A stretch of 6,331 bases of DNA from Microcaldota archaeon (GTDB taxonomy: Archaea > Micrarchaeota > Micrarchaeia > Micrarchaeales > Micrarchaeaceae): the NCBI GenBank assembly GCA_021810685.1, contig JAJZII010000027.1, forward strand, positions 1-6,331, given 5' to 3'. Positions 1 to 4,245 of the stretch are shown here, one piece after another. Numbering within the stretch: the stretch's first letter is position 1; the number at the start of each line of letters is the position of its first letter. The notes under the pieces were generated by a model. The model searched no databases. It was not told the DNA's origin and saw only the letters and a program-made list of their open reading frames with translations. The position numbers were made by a program, and so were the translations under genes.

Positions 1-99
1 AAAACCGGCAAGAAGAAGGCGTCAGACGCGCTGGAAAAGGCGCTCGGGAATATTGACGAGAACTTCTCCGACATCAAGAAGAAGCTCTCCAAGAAGTAG
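1..99 (+). CDS. C-terminal end of an unrecognised Lys-rich protein (partial)
   Basis: Reading from base 1 in frame 1 gives 32 sense codons and a TAG stop at 97-99. The 5' part lies outside the window. The visible tail is very rich in lysine and alanine, begins KTGKKKASDALEKAL and ends DIKKKLSKK; it looks helical and basic. I do not recognise a family from so short a tail. Only 4 nt separate its stop from the ATG of the DUF99 gene, so the two are probably co-transcribed. The reading is supported by that tight spacing and by the sensible composition, but the function is unknown. Confidence 0.65.
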   Translation, partial: KTGKKKASDALEKALGNIDENFSDIKKKLSKK

Positions 100-103
100 A
101 CGC

Positions 104-667
104 ATGAAAAGCGGAGTGCGCGTGCTCGCCATAGCAAGCGGGCCGATATACGCGCGCAGAAGAAAGCGTACTCTTATTGTAGGGATAGTGGGCAGGCAGG
201 GTACCATAGAGGGCGTCCTATCGGGCAGGGTGACTATCGATGGCGATGATTCTACCCGTGCGATTGCGGGCCTCGTCAAAAAATCGCGTTTCAGGCGGCA
301 GATACGCGTGATAGCGATAAACGGCATAGCGATTGCAGGGCTCAACATCGTCGACGTGAAGGGGCTTGAGCACACTACGCACGCACCTGTAATCGTGCTG
401 ACCAGGAAGAAGCCTGACGTGCCCGGGTTCATGAAAGCCATAAGCACTTATGCGAAGGCAGATGCCGAAAGCGCAAATAGGAAAAGGGCTCTGGCAACCG
501 CAACGAACATGGAACGGGGGTTCGTGAAGGTTTTGGGATTCAATGTCCAATCGGCAATCAAGGCTTCTGAGCTGAAAGCCATAATACCGACGGCATTCGA
601 GTTCCTAAGGCTTGCGCACATGATAGCGAAAGGTATAAGCACCGGCGTGTCGAGCGGCAGAGTATAA
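104..667 (+). CDS. DUF99 / UPF0215 family protein (endonuclease V-like fold), probably lacking active-site acids
   Basis: A 187-residue protein of the usual length for the archaeal DUF99 (PF01949) family, which has an RNase H-like fold related to endonuclease V. Matches in order: RVLAIASGPI (6-15), VTIDGDDSTR (43-52), RVIAINGIAIAGLNIVD (68-84), VIVLTRKKP (96-104), and a well-preserved C-terminal LRLAHMIAK and SSGRV. From memory, family members read RVLGIDDGPF in the first block and DGITFAGFNVVD in the third. Here the two Asp of the first block are Ala11 and Ser12, and the Asp of the third is Asn73; Asp46, Asp49 and Asp84 remain. Loss of those acids suggests weak or no metal-dependent cleavage. 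The in-frame start at 53 would add 17 residues overlapping the upstream gene, so ATG 104 is preferred. Family assignment is fairly sure; activity is inferred. Confidence 0.85.
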   Translation: MKSGVRVLAIASGPIYARRRKRTLIVGIVGRQGTIEGVLSGRVTIDGDDSTRAIAGLVKKSRFRRQIRVIAINGIAIAGLNIVDVKGLEHTTHAPVIVLTRKKPDVPGFMKAISTYAKADAESANRKRALATATNMERGFVKVLGFNVQSAIKASELKAIIPTAFEFLRLAHMIAKGISTGVSSGRV

Positions 668-670
668 ATT
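662..670 (+). promoter_or_regulatory. TATA box candidate for the membrane-protein gene
   Basis: GTATAAATT overlaps the TAA stop of the DUF99 gene. The expected start of transcription, about 25 nt further on, is near 690-694, giving a leader of roughly 8-25 nt depending on whether GTG 701 or ATG 716 is used. A second AT-rich patch, CATAATTAAT at 680-689, could serve instead and would make an ATG 716 transcript nearly leaderless. No Shine-Dalgarno sequence is visible before either start. Confidence 0.45.
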
Positions 671-700
671 ACCTGCGCATCATAATTAATCTGGTCTCCA

Positions 701-1606
701 GTGCGGCGATCTCTTATGAGAAAACTTTACGTCGCTTACCTCGTGGCGCTTCTGACATCCATCTCCTACTCGGCGTGGTACCTGGGCTCCAACGTCGTGG
801 TCGACTCCCTGCGCGGGTACTCGCTGATAGTCCCGCTGCTCATCATACAGTCGGTATCGGCTGCCGTTGTGTTCGTCTTCATGATGCGCAGGCCTCATGA
901 GTTCGGGCTGCGCGCTCTGGCATATCCTGTTCTCGCGGGCATCATGTATGCCATAGGAAACATCATCTTCTACTTCATAATAAGCAGCACGGGCATACCC
1001 TCTGCGAGCTCATTCGCGTCAGCAGAGATCATGGTATTCGTACTGCTTCTAGCCATATCATCAAAGAACAAGGCATCCATGGAATTCTACTACATAGGGT
1101 CTGTGTTAGTTGCAGCTGGCTTGATACTCGAATCCATTAAATTGTCAGGCGGCGCCCTGACGTTGAACGCCGGGCTCATAGGCGAGGGCCTGCTGCTCGC
1201 CGTGGCATACGGGATAGCTACTTACCTGTACTACCTGTCGACCAAGAAGGTGGAGAACAAGTTTACGTCCATGTTCGCGATACAGTTCACCGAGGTGCTG
1301 TTGTACTCCGCCATACTCCTGCTAGTGTACAGGTCGGTGTCGTTCGCATCCTTTACTGCACCATCGCTGCTCATGTCCGTAGGTTTGGGCATCGTGTTAA
1401 TGGCCTCATTCTACCTCGAAACGACGATGATGAAGCTGCTGATACCGCTGGGCAAGGGCGCGACCGCTACGGGCTACATACTGTCTGACCTGCAGCTGCT
1501 GCCGGTACTGGCGTACACGCTGATTGTAAATCCGTCGTCATGGGTATACTACGCGCCGGGCATGGTAACCATAACTATAGGCATGGCGCTGCTCGAATGG
1601 CGCTGA
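701..1606 (+). CDS. Ten-helix membrane protein resembling DMT/EamA transporters
   Basis: The frame gives 301 residues from GTG 701, or 296 from ATG 716 (MRKLYVAYL...). No ribosome-binding site separates the two, so the start is unsettled; ATG 716 keeps a compact Arg/Lys N-terminus before the first helix. About ten hydrophobic segments are visible, near residues 9-28, 41-62, 72-95, 101-119, 128-143, 158-180, 193-211, 222-240, 252-275 and 282-298. The length, helix number and 5+5 look fit the drug/metabolite transporter superfamily, in which EamA proteins export amino acids, nucleosides or other small metabolites. No substrate can be read from the sequence, and the call rests on architecture rather than a diagnostic motif. 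It has its own promoter candidate and ends about 30 nt before the rRNA TATA box. Confidence 0.7.
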   Translation: MRRSLMRKLYVAYLVALLTSISYSAWYLGSNVVVDSLRGYSLIVPLLIIQSVSAAVVFVFMMRRPHEFGLRALAYPVLAGIMYAIGNIIFYFIISSTGIPSASSFASAEIMVFVLLLAISSKNKASMEFYYIGSVLVAAGLILESIKLSGGALTLNAGLIGEGLLLAVAYGIATYLYYLSTKKVENKFTSMFAIQFTEVLLYSAILLLVYRSVSFASFTAPSLLMSVGLGIVLMASFYLETTMMKLLIPLGKGATATGYILSDLQLLPVLAYTLIVNPSSWVYYAPGMVTITIGMALLEWR

Positions 1607-1638
1607 AATATGAGAATTCTGCGTCGCTGGAGAGCAAG

Positions 1639-1648
1639 CTATATATAC
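1639..1648 (+). promoter_or_regulatory. rRNA promoter (TATA box)
   Basis: CTATATATAC is a strong archaeal TATA box, preceded by a purine-rich stretch (GGAGAGCAAG) where the B recognition element would lie. Transcription should start about 25 nt downstream, near 1668-1672, about 80 nt before the processing stem. It is the only strong TATA box between the membrane-protein gene and the 16S. Confidence 0.75.
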
Positions 1649-1668
1649 CTTCTCATATGCAAATACTA

Positions 1669-1747
1669 TCGCTCATTGCTGTTTTTGCAGAGCGAGCATT
1701 TGGCATCTAGCATGCCCTATGCTCAGTGAAAATTCCTGCTTGGAATT
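1669..1747 (+). other. 16S rRNA leader with three consecutive hairpins
   Basis: Three short stems lie in series between the predicted start of transcription and the processing stem. The first pairs TCGCTC (1669-1674) with GAGCGA (1690-1695), with inner TGC/GCA at 1677-1679/1687-1689. The second pairs GGCAT (1702-1706) with ATGCC (1712-1716). The third pairs AATTCC (1731-1736) with GGAATT (1742-1747). The first begins almost exactly at the predicted 5' end. They may guide rRNA folding or ribosomal assembly; function is inferred. Confidence 0.5.
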
Positions 1748-1749
1748 GG

Positions 1750-1782
1750 ATGCAGTCTTGAGGAGTGCACAAGGTACCTACA
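1750..1782 (+). repeat. Left arm of the pre-16S processing stem, with BHB bulge
   Basis: Bases 1750-1764 are an exact 15-bp reverse complement of 3857-3871. Further in, TGCA (1766-1769) pairs with TGCA (3849-3852), GGTACC (1773-1778) with GGTACC (3843-3848), and TACA (1779-1782) with TGTA (3838-3841). Bulge CAA (1770-1772) on this side and TAA (3854-3856) on the other flank the short central helix (four pairs plus a G1765-U3853 wobble). This is the bulge-helix-bulge substrate of the archaeal splicing endonuclease. Cleavage after the second bulge base would fall between 1771 and 1772. Confidence 0.9.
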
Positions 1783-2866
1783 ATTGCGACATGAGTAACA
1801 TATGTCGGCCAACATCGACTCCAGTCGATGCTGCTGGAGGACACTGCTATCAGATTTCGACAGCCATGCAAGTCTGCTCGTGAGCTTCACGGGCGGCGTA
1901 CGGCTCAGTAACGCGTAGTCAACCTACCGCACGGAGGGGTATACCCCCGGGAAACTGGGGTTAATACCACATAGGCAAGGGCATCTGGAAGGAGCCCATG
2001 CCCAAAAGGAGCGCCAATCGCGGCGTTTCCGCCATGCGATGGGACTGCGTCGGATCAGGCAGATGGCGGGGTAACGGCCCACCATACCGATAACCCGTAG
2101 GGGATGTGGGAGCATGAGCCCCGAGAAGGGCACTGAGACAAGGGCCCTAGCGCTACGGCGTGCAGCAGGCGCGCAAACTCCACAATGCACGAAAGTGTGA
2201 TGGGGGGAATCTGAGCGGCTTACTTTGTAAGTCTTTTGCCAAGTGCAGCTAGCTTGGCGAATAAGTGCTGGGCAAGACCGGTGGCAGCCGCCACGGTAAT
2301 ACCGGCAGCACAAGTGGTGTCCACGATTATTGGGCTTAAAGCGCTCGTAGCTGGCCGATGCCGTCTTGCGTGAAATATTGGCGCTCAACGTCAATGCGCG
2401 CGCGAGATACCCATCGGCTAGGGAGCGGGTGAGGTCAGGGGTACTTACGGGGGAGGGGTTAAATCCTGTAATCCTGTAAGGACCAACGGTGGCGAAGGCG
2501 CCTGACTAGAACGCGTCCGACAGTGAGGAGCGAAGGCTAGGAGAACGAATCGGATTAGATACCCGAGTAGCCCTAGCAGTAAATGATGCAGACTCTGGTG
2601 TTGCACGTATCACGAATGCGTGCAGTACCGTAGCGTAAGTGTTAAGTCTGCCGCCTGGGGAGTACGGCCGCAAGGTTGAAACTTAAAGCAATTGGCGGGG
2701 GAGCACACAAGGGGTGGATGCTGCGGTTTAATTGAATCCAACGTCGGAAATATTACCAGAAGCGACGGCAGGGTGAAGGTCAGACTAAAGATCTTACCTG
2801 ACGAGCCGAGAGGTAGTGCATGGCGACCGTCAGCTCGTGGTGTGAACTGTCCGGTTAAGTCCGGTA

Positions 2867-3383
2867 AGTTGACAGAGTGATGTGATGACACAGAAACTGA
2901 GGTTGACCCCAAAGACAAGTTACATGCTTGGCATGTATGTGCAGGGCACTCGTGAACGCATTGGAGTAACGTCCAAGAGCGAAGAGGTAGTGGAACGCTT
3001 CGTGAAGCTCGCGATGGATGAGTTCGGCGTCGGGCCGAACAGGATCCTATTCGAGCAGAACGACGGTGCAACAACCGCTTTCTTCTACAACTCTAAGCTC
3101 AAGAGACGTTTCGACCAGGCGCTGGAAAGGAGGGAAAGGCTCTTCAAGTACAGGAACGAGTACTCTGGCAACTACATAGCCGGCATCTTCGACATGAGCG
3201 GCGCACGGGACAAGGCAGGCCTGTATTTTCGCAGGCTGGAGCCCGTGGACGCGCTCATACTCGAGAAGCTTGGAATACATACGACAGGCAGGGCCCGCGT
3301 GCGAGTCACACACGCAGGCGAGCTCATCACGCTTATACGTGAGTACAGCCTCGTCATGTCGAACATCATTCGTTGACCCGGTA
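2867..3383 (+). other. Archaeal BHB intron in 16S rRNA (517 nt)
   Basis: The rRNA homology stops after AAGTCCGGTA and resumes at ACGAGCGAGACC; the joined exons read AAGTCCGGTAACGAGCG, matching the conserved 1090-1105 region, so the insertion lies at about E. coli 1101/1102. CCGGTAA occurs at both boundaries (2861-2867 and 3378-3384). CCGG (2861-2864) pairs with CCGG (3378-3381), each followed by a 3-nt TAA bulge. GTTGAC (2868-2873) pairs with GTTGAC (3372-3377, two G-U pairs); after bulged A2874, GAG (2875-2877) pairs with TTC (3369-3371), TGATGT (2878-2883) with ACATCA (3363-3368) and GACA (2887-2890) with TGTC (3357-3360). Cutting after the second bulge base gives 2866/2867 and 3383/3384. 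The outer exon helix is not obvious, so the motif may be the relaxed form. Confidence 0.93.
2885..3376 (+). CDS. Intron-encoded LAGLIDADG-family protein, catalytic acids replaced
   Basis: A 163-residue protein filling nearly all of the intron; GTG 2882 directly before ATG 2885 is an alternative start. Two LAGLIDADG-type helices are visible: YMLGMYVQGT (13-22) and YIAGIFDMSG (97-106), about 84 residues apart, the spacing of a two-domain monomeric homing endonuclease. From family knowledge, the last acid of each motif holds the catalytic metal. Here those positions are Gly21 and Ser105, so DNA cleavage is probably lost. The frame is intact, which suggests recent loss, or retention for another job such as RNA folding (maturase), as known for some family members. 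GTGAT (2877-2881), just upstream, could pair with ATCAC near the 16S 3' end as a ribosome-binding site. Both ends of the ORF lie inside the intron's splicing stem. Confidence 0.85.
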   Translation: MTQKLRLTPKTSYMLGMYVQGTRERIGVTSKSEEVVERFVKLAMDEFGVGPNRILFEQNDGATTAFFYNSKLKRRFDQALERRERLFKYRNEYSGNYIAGIFDMSGARDKAGLYFRRLEPVDALILEKLGIHTTGRARVRVTHAGELITLIREYSLVMSNIIR

Positions 3384-3837
3384 ACGAGCGAGACCTTCGC
3401 CAACAGTTGCTACTTCCGCAGAGATGCGGGAGGCACTCTGTTGGGACCGCCTCTGTTTAAAGAGGAGGAAGGAGAAGGCGACGATACGTCAGTATGCTCT
3501 GAATCTTCTGGGCTACACGCGGCATACAAAGGTCGGTACAATGAGATGCAACGTCGAAAGGCGAAGCAAATCCCCTAAAACCGGCCGAAGTTCGGATTGA
3601 GGGCTGAAACTCGCCCTCATGAAGCTGGAATCCCTAGTAATCGCATGTCACTATCGTGCGGTGAATCTGTCCCCGCTCCTTGCACACACCGCCTACCAAG
3701 TCACCCAAGTGGGGTCTTAGTGAGGCAGCGCCTTCGGGCGCTTTCGAACTAGGGTTCCGCGAGGAGGGCTAAGGTATAACAAGGTATCCGTAGGGGAACC
3801 TGCGGATAGATCACCTCGAAAATTTAGTGTGCGTACG

Positions 3838-3871
3838 TGTAAGGTACCTGCATTAATCCTCAAGACTGCAT
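3838..3871 (+). repeat. Right arm of the pre-16S processing stem, with BHB bulge
   Basis: Contains TGTA (3838-3841), GGTACC (3843-3848), TGCAT (3849-3853), bulge TAA (3854-3856) and the 15-nt outer strand 3857-3871, all matching the left arm at 1750-1782. Predicted endonuclease cleavage lies between 3855 and 3856. The arm starts about 20 nt after the mature 16S end and runs straight into the T-run terminator. Confidence 0.9.
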
Positions 3872-3878
3872 TTTTTTT
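3871..3878 (+). terminator. T-run terminator of the 16S transcript
   Basis: Eight T residues follow immediately on the outer strand of the processing stem. Archaeal RNA polymerase terminates at such T-tracts, and the GC-containing stem just upstream may help. This would end the transcript after the 16S and explain the lack of a linked 23S. Confidence 0.7.
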
Positions 3879-3894
3879 GCTCCTTAGCGGGAGC

Positions 3895-3958
3895 GCTCCA
3901 CTCCTGCTTTTCCTGCGTTCAGTATCTTCAGTATCTATTCATAAAAAGCGAGTGGAGC
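3895..3958 (+). repeat. Long imperfect hairpin with a 9-nt tandem repeat in its loop
   Basis: GCTCCACTC (3895-3903) pairs with GAGTGGAGC (3950-3958), and GCTTTT (3906-3911) with AAAAGC (3944-3949): 15 bp with a 2-nt bulge (3904-3905). The 32-nt loop carries TTCAGTATC twice in tandem (3918-3926, 3927-3935). A separate palindrome, GGAGCGCTCC (3890-3899), overlaps the left arm. It may be a small RNA, a second terminator or a remnant of a repeat element; no known RNA family is recognised. Confidence 0.6.
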
Positions 3959-4192
3959 AAACCGAGCGATTTTGTCATCTGCAATCCCCTAACTCTTACA
4001 ATCTAGCGTCGAAGATTTCGGGTCCGTTTCCAGTGATTCTGCGCTCAGGCAACACCTTTGCCCTTTCAAGAAGGTCAAAGTGGCCATAAAGGACATCTGA
4101 CTGCTTTCTGGATCCTTTTGCTCTATAAATAAGAGAGAGTCTTCATGAAGGCAAGCGCAAGCCAAACGCGTCCCCATGACGCTCTACATAAC
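3959..4192. other. Spacer without a supported gene; contains a TATA-like box and a palindrome
   Basis: No convincing gene, tRNA or 5S is seen in this part of the 16S-hppA spacer. CTATAAATA (4123-4131) is a good TATA box facing hppA and would start transcription near 4150-4155. CTTCATGAAG (4141-4150) is a perfect 10-bp palindrome at that predicted start, followed by GCAAGC twice in tandem (4151-4162). The palindrome could be an operator. The box could give hppA a second, longer leader or drive a short RNA ending at the T-run 4194-4198. Confidence 0.4.
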
Positions 4193-4202
4193 CTTTTTAA
4201 GC
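4193..4202 (+). promoter_or_regulatory. Proximal TATA box for the pyrophosphatase gene
   Basis: CTTTTTAAGC lies 44-53 nt before the ATG. Transcription about 25 nt downstream would start near 4222-4226 and leave a leader of about 20 nt, enough to include the ribosome-binding site. TTTTTAAG is a TATA form known in several archaea. Confidence 0.55.
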
Positions 4203-4232
4203 TTTGGGAAGCAATTCCTCTCGTTTGATTTT

Positions 4233-4240
4233 AAGGCGAT
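4233..4240 (+). promoter_or_regulatory. Ribosome-binding site of the pyrophosphatase gene
   Basis: AAGGCGAT ends 5 nt before ATG 4246. Against the 16S 3' end in this window (ATCACCTC, 3810-3817) six of eight bases can pair, with mismatches at the first A and the C. It is the clearest ribosome-binding site in the window and supports the chosen start. Confidence 0.6.
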
Positions 4241-4245
4241 AAGAT

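Larger units (their letters stand above)
1818..3818 (+). rRNA. rrs: 16S ribosomal RNA, divergent archaeal type, split by one intron
   Basis: The small-subunit rRNA. The start is set by alignment of ACTCCAGTCGATGCTGCTGG with the archaeal 5' end (TTCCGGTTGATCCTGCCGG); the end is set by GATCACCTC at 3809-3817, and the exact last base is uncertain by a few nt. Removing the intron at 2867-3383 leaves about 1,484 nt, a normal archaeal length, so no second intron is expected. Recognisable landmarks are the 344 region (2155-2174), the 530 loop (2281-2299), GGATTAGATACCCG near 2552, the 907-926 region (2679-2698), the 1054-1067 segment (2822-2835), and the 1400 and 1492 decoding strands (3691-3700 and 3770-3780). 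Several near-universal positions are changed, some with compensating partners, which points to a functional RNA rather than a decayed copy. No tRNA or 23S follows within the window, so this 16S is unlinked. Confidence 0.97.

Noticed and set aside
53..103. Upstream start for the DUF99 gene
   Set aside because: It would overlap the preceding gene by 47 nt and add 17 Arg/Ser-rich residues absent from the family; ATG 104 begins right at the family's N-terminal strand.
2882..2900. Box C (GTGATGA, 2882-2888) and box D-like CTGA (2897-2900) inside the intron
   Set aside because: Only 8 nt separate them, shorter than the usual guide spacing of about 12, and no second C'/D pair or closing stem was found. 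Probably coincidental with the ORF start.
1924..3074. Open frames on the minus strand across the 16S (1924-2394, 2610-3074) and plus-strand frames in rRNA (2692-2880, 3270-3578)
   Set aside because: They lie in or across conserved rRNA sequence and owe their length to GC-rich structured RNA, not to coding.
3829..4089. 86-codon plus-strand open frame after the 16S
   Set aside because: It begins inside the rRNA processing stem and crosses the T8 terminator and the long hairpin; no family resemblance and no ribosome-binding site.
4145..4228. 27-codon open frame (MKASASQTRP...) before hppA
   Set aside because: The predicted start of transcription from the 4123 TATA box falls after its ATG, it has no ribosome-binding site, and the second TATA box lies inside it.
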